A stretch of 42,797 nt of DNA from Oxalobacteraceae bacterium (GTDB lineage Bacteria; Pseudomonadota; Gammaproteobacteria; Burkholderiales; Burkholderiaceae_D): NCBI GenBank assembly GCA_947454305.1, contig CANGJE010000011.1, positions 1 to 42,797 on the forward strand. The letters are read 5' to 3'. Each line of letters opens with the position of its first letter. Within the stretch, counting starts at the first letter, position 1. The notes under the pieces are model-generated. The model saw nothing but the letters and a program-made list of their open reading frames with translations. It was not told the DNA's origin and ran no database searches. Positions 6,993 to 17,751 of this stretch are shown here, in pieces. The position numbers and the translations under genes are program-made.

Positions 6993-7973
6993 ATGCGAGC
7001 CATAGAGATCATCAAGCCCGGCGCGCCGGATGTGCTGACACCTTGTGAACGTCCTATGCCCACCCTCAAGGCGGGCGAGGTACTGATTAAGGTGCATGCA
7101 GCCGGTGTGAATCGTCCTGATGTGCTGCAGCGAACCGGTAATTATCCGGTTCCACCTGGCGCATCGGATATTCCTGGTTTGGAAGTGGCAGGCGAAATTG
7201 TTGATGGCGACTTAGCAGGTAGTCCCTTCAAGCGCGGCGATATGGTGTGTGCACTGGTACAAGGCGGTGGTTATGCTGAGTACTGTGCTGCACCCGTGGT
7301 TCAGTGTTTGCCGGTGCCTAAAGGTTTTTCTGCGATAGAAGCAGCATCACTTCCTGAGACATTTTTCACGGTCTACAGCAATATTTTTGGTCGTGCGCGT
7401 TTAGCTGAAGGCGAAACTTTACTAGTGCAGGGTGGAAGCTCGGGCATTGGTGTGACGGCGATTCAAATCGCGACGGCGTTAGGGCATCGTGTGTTTGCTA
7501 CGGCAGGTACGGATGATAAATGTCGCGCTTGCGAAAGCTTGGGTGCTGAGCGCGGCATCAACTATCGCACTGAAGATTTTTCTGAAGTAGTTAAATCGCT
7601 CACCGATGGTAAAGGCGCAAACGTCATTATCGATATGGTGGCGGGTGATTACGTTAATCGTGAAATCAATTGTTTGGCTGACGATGGTCGTATCGTCATC
7701 ATCGCTTTGTTAGGTGGTGCGAGTGGCAGCATAAATTTTGGTGAAATCATGCGTCGTCGTTTAACGATTACGGGTTCTACCTTGCGTCCGCGTCCTATTT
7801 CGTTCAAACAGGATATCGCTCAGCAGTTGCAGCAACGAATTTGGCCTTTGCTCGAAGCAGGAAAAATCAAACCCGTCATCTTCAAGACGTTTAGTCTCGA
7901 TCAGGCGGCACAAGCGCACGCATTGATGGAAACGAGCACGCATGTCGGTAAGATCATGCTGCAAGTGGTGTGA
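6993..7973 (+). CDS. NAD(P)H:quinone oxidoreductase, PIG3-type MDR family
   Basis: 326 aa, a zinc-free medium-chain dehydrogenase/reductase resembling quinone oxidoreductase PIG3. It shows the N-terminal GroES-like fold (GEVLIKVHAAGVNRPDVLQRTGNYPVP) and a Rossmann nucleotide-binding motif (LVQGGSSGIGVTAIQIA, about 145-161) with TAGTDDKC after it. The zinc-binding Cys/His set of alcohol dehydrogenases is absent. The end (STHVGKIML) is typical. It probably reduces quinones with NADPH in the cytosol. A strong ribosome binding site (AAAAGGAAGAG) precedes the ATG and the gene follows pnp closely. The exact substrate is unknown. This gene between pnp and tpiA is a common Burkholderiales arrangement. 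Confidence 0.9.
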   Translation: MRAIEIIKPGAPDVLTPCERPMPTLKAGEVLIKVHAAGVNRPDVLQRTGNYPVPPGASDIPGLEVAGEIVDGDLAGSPFKRGDMVCALVQGGGYAEYCAAPVVQCLPVPKGFSAIEAASLPETFFTVYSNIFGRARLAEGETLLVQGGSSGIGVTAIQIATALGHRVFATAGTDDKCRACESLGAERGINYRTEDFSEVVKSLTDGKGANVIIDMVAGDYVNREINCLADDGRIVIIALLGGASGSINFGEIMRRRLTITGSTLRPRPISFKQDIAQQLQQRIWPLLEAGKIKPVIFKTFSLDQAAQAHALMETSTHVGKIMLQVV

Positions 7974-8029
7974 CGTTTAAACCATGAATCAAGTAATCGC
8001 TAACAGTTAAGCAATAACAGTTAATCGCT

Positions 8030-8770
8030 ATGCGCAAGAAACTAATCGCAGGTAATTGGAAGATGAACGGTAGTCTCGCAGCGAATGCGACACTGCTCGA
8101 CGGTCTTCGATCGGGTAGTGCGGTCGGATGTGAGCTAGCCGTGTGCGTTCCAGCGGCTTACCTTTCACAAACTCAGACTGCGCTAACAGGATCAGCCATT
8201 GCCTGGGGTGCGCAAGACGTTTCTGAGCATGATAGTGGTGCGTACACTGGTGAAATTTCGGCAGCGATGCTGAAGGATTTTGCTTGTCACTATGTGATCG
8301 TGGGTCATTCCGAGCGCCGTACTTATCATCACGAGAGCGATGAATTGGTTGCGACCAAATCAGCGCAGGCGTTGAAATCAGGTTTGATACCGATTGTGTG
8401 CGTTGGCGAGACCTTGCAAGAGCGTGAAAATGGGCAAACCGACGCAGTAGTCATTCGTCAGTTACAACCCGTGATCGCTGCACTTGCGTCACGCTTGTCT
8501 GAAATCGTGATTGCCTATGAGCCTGTATGGGCGATCGGCACGGGTAAGACAGCTACGCCTGAGATGGCGCAACAAGTTCATGCAGTAATTCGTGCAGCGT
8601 TGGCTCGTGCTGATGCGACTGCAGCCAATACGATTCGTATTTTGTATGGCGGCAGCATGAAGCCAGACAACGCCAGAGAATTACTTGCTATGTCAGATAT
8701 TGATGGCGGATTAATTGGCGGGGCGTCATTGAAAGCAGCCGATTTTTTAGCGATTGCGGCGGCGGCTTAA
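8030..8770 (+). CDS. tpiA: Triosephosphate isomerase
   Basis: 246 aa TIM barrel that interconverts dihydroxyacetone phosphate and glyceraldehyde 3-phosphate in glycolysis and gluconeogenesis. The active-site residues are all visible: Asn9 and Lys11 (AGNWKMNG), His93 (IVGHSERR), Glu164 ([16 protein letters not shown]), the flexible loop after it, and the phosphate-binding [10 protein letters not shown] and GLIGGASL segments near the end. The ATG is chosen because the protein starts just before the conserved first strand; the ribosome binding site is weak. It lies between the quinone oxidoreductase and secG. Confidence 0.98.
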   Translation: MRKKLIAGNWKMNGSLAANATLLDGLRSGSAVGCELAVCVPAAYLSQTQTALTGSAIAWGAQDVSEHDSGAYTGEISAAMLKDFACHYVIVGHSERRTYHHESDELVATKSAQALKSGLIPIVCVGETLQERENGQTDAVVIRQLQPVIAALASRLSEIVIAYEPVWAIGTGKTATPEMAQQVHAVIRAALARADATAANTIRILYGGSMKPDNARELLAMSDIDGGLIGGASLKAADFLAIAAAA

Positions 8771-8898
8771 TAACGAATGTAATTTAAAGTTAATCGACCG
8801 TTGTATTTGCAAACTCGCACCTGCGTAAATGCGTGCAACGCCGATCCTAGTAACAAAAATTGTAGTAACTGATTTAATAGAATGACGGAAATTCAATC

Positions 8899-9282
8899 AT
8901 GAATACTTTGCTTGGTATTGTTATCGTTGTGCAGGTCGTAACTGCGCTGATTATTATTGGTTTAGTGCTTCTGCAGCATGGCAAGGGCGCCGATATGGGT
9001 GCAGCATTTGGCTCGGGCGCTTCGGGTAGTTTGTTTGGCGCGAGTGGATCGTCGAACTTTCTGTCACGTTCAACCGGTATCGCAGCAGGTGTGTTTTTCG
9101 CTGCCACACTGGCATTGAGTTTTCTTGGTAGCCGTCCTATCGCAGCGGGTGGTGCCGGTGTGATGGATCAGATACCTGCAACTCCAGCAAATTCGACAGC
9201 ACCGGCCAAGCCACAAAACGCGACTGGCCAGTCACAATCTGTAGCCCCTGCTTCAGGTCAATCAAACGAGATACCGAAGTAA
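8899..9282 (+). CDS. secG: Preprotein translocase subunit SecG
   Basis: 127 aa, the small accessory subunit of the SecYEG channel in the inner membrane. There are two membrane helices, about residues 3-22 (LLGIVIVVQVVTALIIIGLV) and 54-75. Between them is the family hallmark loop (LLQHGKGADMGAAFGSGASG, then SLFGASGSSNFLSRST). The C-terminal 40 residues are Pro/Ala/Gln-rich and low in complexity, as often seen in betaproteobacterial SecG. A gene order of tpiA-secG-tRNA-Leu-nuoA is widespread in proteobacteria. A small inverted repeat (9294-9310) follows the stop without a T-run. Confidence 0.95.
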   Translation: MNTLLGIVIVVQVVTALIIIGLVLLQHGKGADMGAAFGSGASGSLFGASGSSNFLSRSTGIAAGVFFAATLALSFLGSRPIAAGGAGVMDQIPATPANSTAPAKPQNATGQSQSVAPASGQSNEIPK

Positions 9283-9441
9283 GTCCTGAGTGGCTGCTAG
9301 TGCGTAGCAGTTAGTTAGATGTATTCCATTGATTCTTGAGTTTGGCTCATGTAAATCAACGACTTGCGGGTCACGAATGAAACGATGATCGTCAGCGATT
9401 TCTCGATTATTTCAGATCGATTAATCGCAAACGATACTGCG

Positions 9442-9471
9442 TTGAATTGGTATCTCAAAGCAGGTTAAAAT
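9442..9471 (+). promoter_or_regulatory. Promoter of tRNA-Leu
   Basis: TTGAAT (9442-9447), an 18-base spacer and TAAAAT (9466-9471) place a start near 9478, a few bases before the mature tRNA 5' end at 9483. Confidence 0.55.
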
Positions 9472-9482
9472 GGCATGCTTTT

Positions 9483-9567
9483 GCCGACGTGGTGAAATTG
9501 GTAGACACGCTATCTTGAGGGGGTAGTGGCGTAAGCTGTGCGAGTTCGAGTCTCGCCGTCGGCACCA
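9483..9567 (+). tRNA. tRNA-Leu (anticodon GAG)
   Basis: 85 bases including an encoded CCA. The acceptor stem is GCCGACG with CGTCGGC. The anticodon stem is CTATC with GGTAG around a TTGAGGG loop, giving anticodon GAG, which reads CUC and CUU. A long class II variable arm (TGGCGTAAGCTGT) and a T-arm GCGAG/CTCGC with TTCGAGT are present. The discriminator base is A, as in leucine tRNAs. Confidence 0.97.
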
Positions 9568-9587
9568 GTTAAAAAATAATCTAGCGG

Positions 9588-9619
9588 GCCAGTAAGAGGT
9601 TGCCTTTTGCTGGCTTTTT
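9588..9619 (+). terminator. Rho-independent terminator after tRNA-Leu
   Basis: A 12-bp stem with two G-U pairs (9588-9599 with 9603-9614), a three-base loop and a run of five T (9615-9619). It separates the tRNA transcript from the nuo operon. Confidence 0.85.
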
Positions 9620-9634
9620 GCTGAAATGACAGGG

Positions 9635-9665
9635 TTGTCGTTTTGGCTCCATGTTGGGTGATAAT
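9635..9665 (+). promoter_or_regulatory. Candidate promoter of the nuo operon
   Basis: TTGTCG (9635-9640) and GATAAT (9660-9665) are separated by 19 bases, longer than ideal. They are the best pair between the tRNA terminator and nuoA, where a promoter must lie if the terminator works. Confidence 0.3.
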
Positions 9666-9693
9666 TTCATCTGATTTTTCTACTGCGACTATT

Positions 9694-10053
9694 GTGAACC
9701 TCGAAAACTACCTGCCGATATTGTTGTTCATTGGTGTCGGTATTGTTGTCGGTGTTGCTCCCCAAATTCTGGGCCGCCTGCTTGGGCCGCACAGACCGGA
9801 CGCACAAAAAACTTCCGCCTACGAATGCGGTTTCGAAGCATTTGAAGATGCGCGTATGAAGTTTGATGTGCGCTACTACCTGGTCGCCATACTCTTCATA
9901 CTTTTCGATCTCGAGGTTGCGTTTCTTGTGCCTTGGGCGGTTGCTATGAGCGACATCGGCCTGCTGGGTTTTTGGGCGATGATGATTTTTCTTGGTGTGC
10001 TGGTGGTGGGCCTGATTTTCGAGTGGAAAAAAGGCGCCCTAGATTGGGAATGA
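9694..10053 (+). CDS. nuoA: NADH-quinone oxidoreductase subunit A
   Basis: 119 aa from a GTG start ([11 protein letters not shown]), chosen because the family begins at this motif. A TTG at 9643 would add 17 residues with no homology or ribosome binding site. NuoA is a small membrane-arm subunit of complex I at the quinone-site junction. Three membrane helices are visible (about 5-25, 62-83, 90-110), with the conserved loop [23 protein letters not shown]. It is the first gene of the 14-gene operon; nuoB starts three bases after the stop. The GTG start and the lack of a clear Shine-Dalgarno sequence are notable. Confidence 0.95.
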   Translation: MNLENYLPILLFIGVGIVVGVAPQILGRLLGPHRPDAQKTSAYECGFEAFEDARMKFDVRYYLVAILFILFDLEVAFLVPWAVAMSDIGLLGFWAMMIFLGVLVVGLIFEWKKGALDWE

Positions 10054-10056
10054 TCA

Positions 10057-10533
10057 ATGGCTATTGAAGGTTTACTCAACGAAGGCTTTGTCACGACGAC
10101 TGCTGACAAGCTAATCAACTGGACTCGTACAGGTTCGCTCTGGCCGATGACCTTTGGTCTGGCTTGCTGCGCGGTTGAGATGATGCATGCGGGTGCGTCA
10201 CGCTACGATCTCGATCGTTTTGGTGTGGTGTTTCGTCCATCTCCCCGACAATCCGATGTGATGATTGTGGCTGGCACGCTATGCAACAAAATGGCGCCTG
10301 CCTTACGCAAGGTGTATGACCAAATGGCTGAACCACGCTGGGTCATATCAATGGGTTCTTGCGCGAATGGTGGTGGTTACTACCATTACTCTTATTCAGT
10401 CGTTCGCGGTTGTGATCGTATCGTTCCGGTGGATATTTATGTTCCTGGATGCCCACCGACTGCTGAGGCGCTGTTGTACGGGATCATGCAATTGCAAAAC
10501 AAAATCCGTCGCACCAATACCATCGCCCGCTGA
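10057..10533 (+). CDS. nuoB: NADH-quinone oxidoreductase subunit B
   Basis: 158 aa peripheral-arm subunit that holds the terminal [4Fe-4S] cluster N2, the electron donor to quinone. The four expected Cys are present: adjacent Cys37-Cys38 ([11 protein letters not shown]), Cys102 ([10 protein letters not shown]) and Cys132 ([13 protein letters not shown]). The length and the [14 protein letters not shown] segment are typical. The start is three bases after nuoA, with GGGAATGA serving as ribosome binding site. Confidence 0.98.
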   Translation: MAIEGLLNEGFVTTTADKLINWTRTGSLWPMTFGLACCAVEMMHAGASRYDLDRFGVVFRPSPRQSDVMIVAGTLCNKMAPALRKVYDQMAEPRWVISMGSCANGGGYYHYSYSVVRGCDRIVPVDIYVPGCPPTAEALLYGIMQLQNKIRRTNTIAR

Positions 10534-10550
10534 ATTCAACGAATCCAGAC

Positions 10551-11147
10551 ATGAGCACCCAACTCGACACTCTCAAAAATGCTTTGCAGCTGGTATTGGG
10601 TGAAAAAATTCACTCAATCACCGACGAGCTCGGCGAAATAACGCTAGTCATTAAATCATCGGATTATTTATCGGCGATGCAGGACTTGCGTGACCATACA
10701 TCCACTCGATTTGAGCAATTACTCGATCTTTGTGGTGTTGATTACTCCGGCTATGGTGATGGCGCATGGCACGGTGCGCGTTTCGCAGTAGTGGCACATT
10801 TGCTATCGGTAACGCATAACTGGCGTTTACGTGTACGCACCTTTGCTACTGACGATGATTTGCCTGTGATTCCTTCCGTTTGTCCGATTTGGTCGTCCGC
10901 TAATTGGTATGAGCGCGAAGCGTTTGATTTATTCGGCATTCTGTTTGAAGGACATGACGATCTGCGTCGTTTGCTGACCGATTACGGTTTTATTGGTCAT
11001 CCCTTCCGCAAAGATTTTCCGATCAGCGGTTATGTAGAGATGCGCTACGACCCTGAGCAAAAGCGGGTGATTTATCAGCCCGTAACGATTGAGCCGCGTG
11101 AGAACGTTCCGCGTGTGATTCGTGAAGATAACTACGGTGTTAAATAG
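10551..11147 (+). CDS. nuoC: NADH-quinone oxidoreductase subunit C
   Basis: 198 aa, the 30-kDa-type subunit of the connecting module of complex I. The conserved signature is visible near residues 118-150 ([20 protein letters not shown], then [19 protein letters not shown]). It is separate from NuoD; in Escherichia coli the two are fused. Unlike other neighbours in this operon it is followed by a 114-base gap before nuoD, which holds a hairpin and a small ORF. Confidence 0.97.
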   Translation: MSTQLDTLKNALQLVLGEKIHSITDELGEITLVIKSSDYLSAMQDLRDHTSTRFEQLLDLCGVDYSGYGDGAWHGARFAVVAHLLSVTHNWRLRVRTFATDDDLPVIPSVCPIWSSANWYEREAFDLFGILFEGHDDLRRLLTDYGFIGHPFRKDFPISGYVEMRYDPEQKRVIYQPVTIEPRENVPRVIREDNYGVK

Positions 11148-11149
11148 TC

Positions 11150-11266
11150 ATGGCAACTTTTAATAACAGCGTACTCAACAATTTCTCAATGATTTTGGTG
11201 TCCGCCAAAATTGAGTCAAATACTGTCCTTTGTAACTCGCTAGCCAAGGGAGTGATACTTCGTGGC
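11150..11266 (+). CDS. Possible 38-codon ORF between nuoC and nuoD
   Basis: An ATG three bases after the nuoC stop opens a 38-codon frame (begins [12 protein letters not shown]) that ends in TGA inside the first codons of nuoD, overlapping its GTG start. It has no visible ribosome binding site or recognised family. It could couple translation across the gap, or be chance. Confidence 0.25.
11185..11215 (+). promoter_or_regulatory. Intercistronic hairpin between nuoC and nuoD
   Basis: CTCAA (11185-11189) plus TTTTGG (11193-11198) pair with CCAAAATTGAG (11205-11215), giving 11 base pairs with a three-base bulge and a six-base loop. No T-run follows, so it is more likely an mRNA stability or processing element than a terminator. 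Confidence 0.45.
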
Positions 11267-12515
11267 TGAAATTAAGAACTACACGCTCAATTTTGGACCT
11301 CAGCATCCGGCGGCGCATGGTGTGTTGCGTCTCGTGTTGGAGTTGGATGGCGAAGTTATTCAACGAGCAGATCCTCATATAGGCTTGTTGCATCGTGCGA
11401 CTGAAAAGCTCGCTGAAACGCGCACCTATCTGCAATCCGTGCCGTACATGGATAGGCTCGATTACGTCTCAATGATGTGTAACGAGCATGCCTATGTGAT
11501 GGCGATTGAAAAATTGCTGAATGTGGAAGTGCCTTTGCGTGCGCAATATATTCGCGTGATGTTTGATGAAATCACACGCATATTGAATCACCTGCTGTGG
11601 TTGGGTGCGCATGCATTGGATGTGGGTGCGATGGGAGTGTTCTTGTATGCCTTCCGAGAGCGCGAAGATTTGATGGATTGCTACGAAGCCGTCTCTGGTG
11701 CGCGTTTGCATGCGGCTTATTACCGTCCAGGTGGTGTGTATCGTGATCTGCCCGATAGCATGCCGCAATACAAAGCGTCATTGATTCGCAACGCGAAAGC
11801 TATCACGCGACTCAACGATAATCGTCAGGGTTCATTGCTCGACTTTATCGAAGACTTTACGAATCGTTTCCCAACCTACGTCGATGAATATGAAACGCTG
11901 TTAACGGATAATCGTATCTGGAAGCAGCGCTTAGTGGGTATCGGTGTGGTGTCACCAGAGCGTGCGTTGCAGATGGGTTTTACCGGTGCGATGTTGCGTG
12001 GTTCGGGCATAGAGTGGGATCTGCGTAAGAAGCAGCCCTATGAAGTTTACGATTTAATGGATTTTGATATTCCGGTCGGCGTGAATGGCGATTGCTATGA
12101 CCGCTATCTGGTGCGCGTTGAAGAAATGCGCCAGTCCAATCGCATTATTAAGCAGTGTGTTGAGTGGTTGCGTAATAACTCAGGTCCGGTCATGACGGAT
12201 AACCACAAAGTGGCACCGCCTTCGCGTGTGGATATGAAATCCAACATGGAAGAGTTGATTCACCACTTTAAATTATTTACTGAAGGTTTCCACGTGCCGC
12301 AAGGTGAAGCCTATGCGGCTGTTGAGCATCCTAAAGGTGAGTTTGGTATCTACTTAATTTCGGATGGTGCAAATAAGCCTTACCGATTAAAGATACGTGC
12401 CCCCGGGTTTGCCCACCTGGAAGGTTTGAATGAAATGGCTAAGGGTCACATGATTGCAGATGCTGTAACAATCATTGGCACGCAAGATATTGTGTTTGGT
12501 GAGATTGACCGCTAA
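11262..12515 (+). CDS. nuoD: NADH-quinone oxidoreductase subunit D
   Basis: 417 aa, the 49-kDa-type subunit that forms the quinone cavity with NuoB. The GTG start ([20 protein letters not shown]) has AAGGGAG upstream and matches the family start exactly. Diagnostic segments are [34 protein letters not shown] and [17 protein letters not shown] near the start, and [13 protein letters not shown] and RAPGFAHL near the end. The protein descends from a [NiFe] hydrogenase large subunit. No truncation is seen. Confidence 0.98.
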   Translation: MAEIKNYTLNFGPQHPAAHGVLRLVLELDGEVIQRADPHIGLLHRATEKLAETRTYLQSVPYMDRLDYVSMMCNEHAYVMAIEKLLNVEVPLRAQYIRVMFDEITRILNHLLWLGAHALDVGAMGVFLYAFREREDLMDCYEAVSGARLHAAYYRPGGVYRDLPDSMPQYKASLIRNAKAITRLNDNRQGSLLDFIEDFTNRFPTYVDEYETLLTDNRIWKQRLVGIGVVSPERALQMGFTGAMLRGSGIEWDLRKKQPYEVYDLMDFDIPVGVNGDCYDRYLVRVEEMRQSNRIIKQCVEWLRNNSGPVMTDNHKVAPPSRVDMKSNMEELIHHFKLFTEGFHVPQGEAYAAVEHPKGEFGIYLISDGANKPYRLKIRAPGFAHLEGLNEMAKGHMIADAVTIIGTQDIVFGEIDR

Positions 12516-12540
12516 GCGGTTTTATCCAAAAGGTTAGTCG

Positions 12541-13020
12541 ATGCTGTTATCAGAGCAAGCGTATAAAAAAATAGATCGTGAACTCGCAAAGTTCCCTGCG
12601 GATCAACGCCAATCAGCGGTGATGGCGGCGCTCGCCATTGCGCAAGATGAGCGTGGTTGGGTCTCGCCCGAAGTGATGCAAGATTTAGCCGATTACATAG
12701 GCATGCCTGCGATCGCGGTTCAGGAAGTGGCGACTTTTTACAACATGTATGACTTGAAGCCTGTCGGTAAGCACAAGGTGACGATTTGCACCAACTTGCC
12801 TTGCGCTTTGTCGGGTGGAGAAAAAGCCGCGGCGTATCTCAAAGAAAAATTGGGCATCGATTATCGCCAAACAACCGCTGATGGTCAGTTCACTTTAGTT
12901 GAAGGTGAATGCATGGGAGCGTGCGGTGATTCGCCAGTGCTGCTAGTGAATAACAAACGCATGTGCAGTCACATGTCGAATGAAAAAATCGATGCTTTGC
13001 TAGCGGAGTTGAAAAAATGA
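12541..13020 (+). CDS. nuoE: NADH-quinone oxidoreductase subunit E
   Basis: 159 aa, the 24-kDa-type thioredoxin-fold subunit of the NADH dehydrogenase module, binding [2Fe-2S] cluster N1a. Its four ligands are visible: Cys83 and Cys88 ([10 protein letters not shown]), Cys124 and Cys128 ([16 protein letters not shown]). The [13 protein letters not shown] and VATFYNMY segments are typical. Its stop overlaps the nuoF start by four bases (ATGA), which implies coupled translation of the two partners. Confidence 0.98.
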   Translation: MLLSEQAYKKIDRELAKFPADQRQSAVMAALAIAQDERGWVSPEVMQDLADYIGMPAIAVQEVATFYNMYDLKPVGKHKVTICTNLPCALSGGEKAAAYLKEKLGIDYRQTTADGQFTLVEGECMGACGDSPVLLVNNKRMCSHMSNEKIDALLAELKK

Positions 13021-14312
13021 CTTGCCTTCATGATCGTCATATTCAGCCCTTGATCTTGGCGGGTCTCGATGGTGCTAACTGGCGCCTCGCCGATTACGTC
13101 AAGCGCGGCGGCTATGCGTCACTGCGCCGCATCCTTACCGAAAATATTCCACCGGAACAGGTGATTGCTGAACTCAAAGCATCGTCATTGCGTGGACGTG
13201 GAGGCGCAGGTTTTCCAACGGGATTGAAGTGGAGTTTCATGCCGCGCCAATTCCCAGGTCAAAAATACTTAGTCTGTAATTCAGATGAGGGTGAGCCGGG
13301 TACGTTTAAAGATAGAGATATTCTTCGTTATAACCCGCATACGGTAATCGAAGGTATGGCTATTGGTGCCTACGCGATGGGTATCCCCGTGGGTTACAAC
13401 TATATTCACGGCGAAATCTGGGATGTCTACGAGCGTTTCGAAGAAGCCTTAGACGAAGCCCGCGCTGCGGGTTTCCTGGGTGATCGTATTTTGGGCTCGA
13501 ATTTTTCGTTCCAGCTGCATGCATTTCATGGATACGGTGCTTACATCTGCGGTGAAGAAACCGCATTGCTCGAATCGCTGGAAGGTAAAAAAGGTCAGCC
13601 ACGTTTCAAGCCACCGTTCCCCGCGAGTTTTGGTTTGTATGGCAAGCCCACCACGATTAACAATACCGAGACATTTGCAGCAGTTCCGTTTGCACTGAGT
13701 TTGGGTGGTGAAGCCTACGCAGCTATAGGCAAACCAAATAATGGCGGCACCAAGATTTTTTCTGTGTCAGGCGACGTCGCTAAACCGGGTAACTACGAAG
13801 TACCGCTTGGAACGCCGTTCGCTACATTGCTTGAGTTAGCCGGTGGCATGCGCGATGGTAAAAAAATTAAGGCTGTTATTCCTGGTGGTTCATCGATGCC
13901 TGTGTTGAAAGGCGATTTGATGATGCAAACCGATATGGATTACGACTCGATTGCCAAAGCCGGCTCTATGTTGGGTTCGGGTGCAGTGATCGTCATGAAT
14001 GAAGACCGCTGCATGGTGAAGTCGTTATTGCGTCTATCGTATTTCTATTACGAAGAATCCTGCGGTCAATGTACGCCGTGCCGCGAAGGCACTGGTTGGC
14101 TGTATCGCATGGTGCATCGTATTGAGCATGGTCAGGGTAGAGCTGACGATCTGGATCTACTGAATTCTGTGTGTGATGGTATTCAGGGGCGCACGATTTG
14201 CGCACTGGGTGATGCCGCCGCTATGCCGGTGCGCGCCATGATCAAGAATTTTAAAGATGAGTTTGAGTATCACATCGAGCATAAGCGTTGCCTTGTGCCG
14301 ACCTATATCTGA
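13017..14312 (+). CDS. nuoF: NADH-quinone oxidoreductase subunit F
   Basis: 431 aa, the 51-kDa-type subunit that binds NADH and FMN and carries [4Fe-4S] cluster N3. The glycine-rich nucleotide site is at about 60-69 ([10 protein letters not shown]), followed by [19 protein letters not shown] and [16 protein letters not shown]. The cluster ligands are in [15 protein letters not shown] (about 346-360) plus a later Cys in [11 protein letters not shown]. The start overlaps nuoE by four bases. Confidence 0.98.
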   Translation: MTCLHDRHIQPLILAGLDGANWRLADYVKRGGYASLRRILTENIPPEQVIAELKASSLRGRGGAGFPTGLKWSFMPRQFPGQKYLVCNSDEGEPGTFKDRDILRYNPHTVIEGMAIGAYAMGIPVGYNYIHGEIWDVYERFEEALDEARAAGFLGDRILGSNFSFQLHAFHGYGAYICGEETALLESLEGKKGQPRFKPPFPASFGLYGKPTTINNTETFAAVPFALSLGGEAYAAIGKPNNGGTKIFSVSGDVAKPGNYEVPLGTPFATLLELAGGMRDGKKIKAVIPGGSSMPVLKGDLMMQTDMDYDSIAKAGSMLGSGAVIVMNEDRCMVKSLLRLSYFYYEESCGQCTPCREGTGWLYRMVHRIEHGQGRADDLDLLNSVCDGIQGRTICALGDAAAMPVRAMIKNFKDEFEYHIEHKRCLVPTYI

Positions 14313-14323
14313 CCGGGACAATC

Positions 14324-16654
14324 ATGGTTGAGATCGAGATAGACGGAAAAAAAGTCGAGGTGCAGGAGGGCTCCATGGTGATGGATGCCGCCAACCGCCT
14401 AGGTACTTATATTCCTCACTTTTGTTATCACAAAAAACTTTCCATCGCGGCTAACTGCCGTATGTGTTTGGTCGAAGTCGAGAAGGCACCGAAACCCTTG
14501 CCCGCTTGTGCAACGCCAGTGACTGCCGGCATGATCGTTCGCACGCACAGCGAAAAAGCGGTGAAGGCACAAAAAGATGTAATGCAATTTTTGTTGATCA
14601 ATCATCCGCTCGATTGCCCAATTTGCGATCAAGGCGGTGAATGTCAGTTGCAAGATTTAGCTGTGGGTTATGGCCCATCTTCTTCGCGCTACGAAGAAGA
14701 AAAGCGTGTGGTTCACGCTAAAGATGCTGGTCCACTGATCTCTATGAAAGAGATGAGCCGTTGCATTCACTGCACGCGTTGCGTTCGCTTCGGACAAGAA
14801 ATTGCCGGCGTGATGGAATTTGGCATGCTCAATCGTGGTGAGCATTCTGAGATCACCACCTTTGTGAATAAAACCGTGGATTCCGAATTATCCGGAAACA
14901 TGATCGACCTGTGCCCAGTCGGTGCGCTGACATCTAAGCCCTTTCGTTACAGCGCGCGGACTTGGGAACTTTCTCGTCGTAAGTCGGTCAGCCCGCACGA
15001 TAGCTTGGGTGCTAATTTAATTGTGCAGGTCAAAGGCGCGCAAGTGATGCGAGTGCTGCCACTAGAAAATGACGCTATCAATGAATGCTGGTTATCGGAT
15101 CGTGATCGCTTTGCGTATGAAGGATTAAACAGCGCAGATCGTTTAACTTCGCCGATGATCAAGCAAGACGGTCAATGGCAAACCACTGACTGGCAAACAG
15201 CGCTTGAGTATGTAGCACATGGCTTGCGTAATATTCGTCATGAGCACAGTGCAGATTCCATCGCAGCGCTCGCTACTCCGTATTCAACGTTGGAAGAGTT
15301 GTCGCTATTGCAGAAAGTAGTTCGTGACTTGGGATCAGAGAATGTTGATTTCCGTCTGCGTCAATCCGATGCAGTTAGTGATCGTTCGTTTACTCCGTGG
15401 CTGGGAATGAGTATTGATGCCTTCAGTCATTTGAAGCGCGTATTCGTTATCGGATCTTTTCTGCGCAAAGATCATCCGCTGTTAGCAGCAAAATTACGAA
15501 TAGCTGTTCGTCGTGGTGCACAGGTTTCGTTACTGCACGCAACTGATGATGATCTCTTAATGCCATTGGCGAACAAACTAATTGCAGCGCCATCGGATTG
15601 GCTTGCTTTGCTCGGTGAAGTTGCTGTAGCTATAGCACAGAGTAAGCAAATTGATGCGCCCGCTGAATTAGCGCATCTGCAGCCATCACCCACAGCCAAA
15701 CAAATTGCAGCGGGTTTGCTCTCAGGTGAGCCGCGCGCGATTATGCTCGGCAACGCCGCCGCTCAGCATCCGCAAGCCTCACAACTACACGCGCTGGCGC
15801 AGTGGATTGCGACAAACTCGAATGCACAATTTGGTTATCTGACAGAAGCAGCGAATACCGTCGGTGGTTATTTAGCGAAGGCCTTACCTGCTAATAGAAA
15901 TTTAGCCGTTGCCCAATTTACACAAGCGAAAAAGGCCTATGTGTTGTTGAACGTCGAGCCAGAGTTGGATTGTGCTAATCCTCAGCTTGCTCGTTCGGCA
16001 CTCGATAAGGCTGAGATGGTTGTAGTGATGTCACCGTACCGTCACGGTATGGACTATGCCGATGTGTTGTTACCGGTTGCACCGTACTCTGAAACATCCG
16101 GTACCTTTGTTAATGCTGAAGGTCGTGCGCAAGGTTTCAATGGAACCGTTAAGCCATTGGGCGACACCCGACCTGCGTGGAAGGTTTTACGAGTGCTCGG
16201 TAATTTGCTCTCACTAGATAATTTTTCTTATGAGAGTTCAGAAGAGATCCGCAATGAAGTGTTAGGCGTCAAATCTTTAGATGGCTTGGATCTTTCGCCA
16301 CGATTGACTAATCGCGCAGATATTTCTTTGCATGCACCACAGACGTCGACCGACATTCAACGCGTCGCTGACGTGCCTATTTATTTTAGTGATGCTATTG
16401 CTCGTCGCTCAGAATCATTACAGCAGACAGTGGATGCGCAAGCACCCAAAGTCAAACTCTCTGCCAGCCTAGCTCAAACACTTGGTGTGAGTGCAGGTAG
16501 TTTGGTGCGCGTTACTCAGGGCACGGGTTCAGTGACGCTGCCATGTGCCATTGAGAGTGGCTTGCCGAGTAATGTAGTGCGTTTAGCTGCAGCGCATACA
16601 TCAACGGCTGCGCTGGGTGCGATGTTTGGTTCCATCAAGGTGGAGAAAGCCTGA
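14324..16654 (+). CDS. nuoG: NADH-quinone oxidoreductase subunit G
   Basis: 776 aa from the ATG at 14324 ([13 protein letters not shown]), the family start. An ATG at 14288 inside nuoF is in frame but adds 12 unrelated residues. Iron-sulfur ligands are visible for [2Fe-2S] N1b (Cys34, Cys45, Cys48, Cys62), for N5 (His94, Cys98, Cys101, Cys107) and for [4Fe-4S] N4 (Cys147, Cys150, Cys153, Cys197). The rest is the molybdopterin-oxidoreductase-like domain, which in complex I has no molybdenum cofactor. The C-terminal third is more variable and Ala-rich. The stop overlaps the nuoH start. Confidence 0.97.
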   Translation: MVEIEIDGKKVEVQEGSMVMDAANRLGTYIPHFCYHKKLSIAANCRMCLVEVEKAPKPLPACATPVTAGMIVRTHSEKAVKAQKDVMQFLLINHPLDCPICDQGGECQLQDLAVGYGPSSSRYEEEKRVVHAKDAGPLISMKEMSRCIHCTRCVRFGQEIAGVMEFGMLNRGEHSEITTFVNKTVDSELSGNMIDLCPVGALTSKPFRYSARTWELSRRKSVSPHDSLGANLIVQVKGAQVMRVLPLENDAINECWLSDRDRFAYEGLNSADRLTSPMIKQDGQWQTTDWQTALEYVAHGLRNIRHEHSADSIAALATPYSTLEELSLLQKVVRDLGSENVDFRLRQSDAVSDRSFTPWLGMSIDAFSHLKRVFVIGSFLRKDHPLLAAKLRIAVRRGAQVSLLHATDDDLLMPLANKLIAAPSDWLALLGEVAVAIAQSKQIDAPAELAHLQPSPTAKQIAAGLLSGEPRAIMLGNAAAQHPQASQLHALAQWIATNSNAQFGYLTEAANTVGGYLAKALPANRNLAVAQFTQAKKAYVLLNVEPELDCANPQLARSALDKAEMVVVMSPYRHGMDYADVLLPVAPYSETSGTFVNAEGRAQGFNGTVKPLGDTRPAWKVLRVLGNLLSLDNFSYESSEEIRNEVLGVKSLDGLDLSPRLTNRADISLHAPQTSTDIQRVADVPIYFSDAIARRSESLQQTVDAQAPKVKLSASLAQTLGVSAGSLVRVTQGTGSVTLPCAIESGLPSNVVRLAAAHTSTAALGAMFGSIKVEKA

Positions 16655-17721
16655 TGGATGATTTTTTAAATCTGCTTACCAGCACCGGCAGTCAGTTACT
16701 TGGCCCCGCGTGGCCGATTGCATGGACGCTGATTAAAATCATTGCAGTGACCTTGCCACTGATGGGTTGCGTTGCGTATCTCACGCTGTGGGAACGCAAG
16801 ATGATTGGTTGGATGCATGTGCGTATCGGCCCAAATCGTGTGGGTCCTGCAGGTTTGTTGCAGCCGATTGCTGATGCGCTCAAATTGCTGCTAAAAGAAA
16901 TTATCGTTCCTGCTAAAGCAAACAAAGCGCTGTTTGTGATTGCTCCGGTGATGACGATCATGCCTGCGCTGGCCGCTTGGTCAGTGATCCCATTTGGCCC
17001 AGATAAAGCTTTAGCGAATGTAAATGCAGGACTCTTGTTTGTGATGGCCATTACATCGCTTGAAGTTTATGGCGTGATCATTGCTGGTTGGGCATCGAAT
17101 TCCAAATACGCTTTCCTTGGTGCGATGCGCGCTTCAGCGCAAATGGTGTCCTACGAAATCGCCATGGGATTTGTGTTGGTCATTGTGTTGATGGTGTCGG
17201 GCAGTTTGAATCTATCGGAAATTGTGGGCGGTCAGACGCGCGGTATGTTTGCTGATATCGGACTCAATTTCTTGTCATGGAATTGGTTGCCTTTGTTCCC
17301 AATGTTTGTTGTTTACATCATCTCGGGTATTGCTGAAACAGCGCGTCATCCGTTTGACGTCGTCGAGGGTGAGTCTGAGATTGTGGCCGGACACATGGTG
17401 GAATATTCAGGTATGTCGTTCGCGATGTTCTTCCTGGCGGAATACGCCAACATGATTTTGATTTCTATGCTCGCCACGCTCATGTTTTTGGGTGGCTGGA
17501 GCGCACCGTTGGCGTTGCTTGATTTTATTCCCAGTTGGATTTGGCTGGGTATCAAAACCTTCTTAGTAGTTTCGATTTTTATTTGGGTTCGCGCTTCCTT
17601 TCCCCGTTATCGCTATGACCAGATCATGCGATTGGGTTGGAAGATTTTCATACCGTTGACGGTCGTGTATCTCGTGATCGTCGCTGTGTGGATGCAAACT
17701 CCCTGGAATATCTGGAAGTAG
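16654..17721 (+). CDS. nuoH: NADH-quinone oxidoreductase subunit H
   Basis: 355 aa, the ND1-type membrane subunit that links the peripheral arm to the proton-pumping arm and lines the quinone tunnel. Eight or more hydrophobic helices are visible. Conserved loops include [20 protein letters not shown] (about 46-65), a glutamate-rich loop ([20 protein letters not shown], about 227-246) and the ending [14 protein letters not shown]. Translation is probably coupled to nuoG, since the TGA of nuoG shares a base with the ATG. Confidence 0.98.
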   Translation: MDDFLNLLTSTGSQLLGPAWPIAWTLIKIIAVTLPLMGCVAYLTLWERKMIGWMHVRIGPNRVGPAGLLQPIADALKLLLKEIIVPAKANKALFVIAPVMTIMPALAAWSVIPFGPDKALANVNAGLLFVMAITSLEVYGVIIAGWASNSKYAFLGAMRASAQMVSYEIAMGFVLVIVLMVSGSLNLSEIVGGQTRGMFADIGLNFLSWNWLPLFPMFVVYIISGIAETARHPFDVVEGESEIVAGHMVEYSGMSFAMFFLAEYANMILISMLATLMFLGGWSAPLALLDFIPSWIWLGIKTFLVVSIFIWVRASFPRYRYDQIMRLGWKIFIPLTVVYLVIVAVWMQTPWNIWK

Positions 17722-17751
17722 TAACCGATAGGACTAAAGGCCAGAGGCTAA

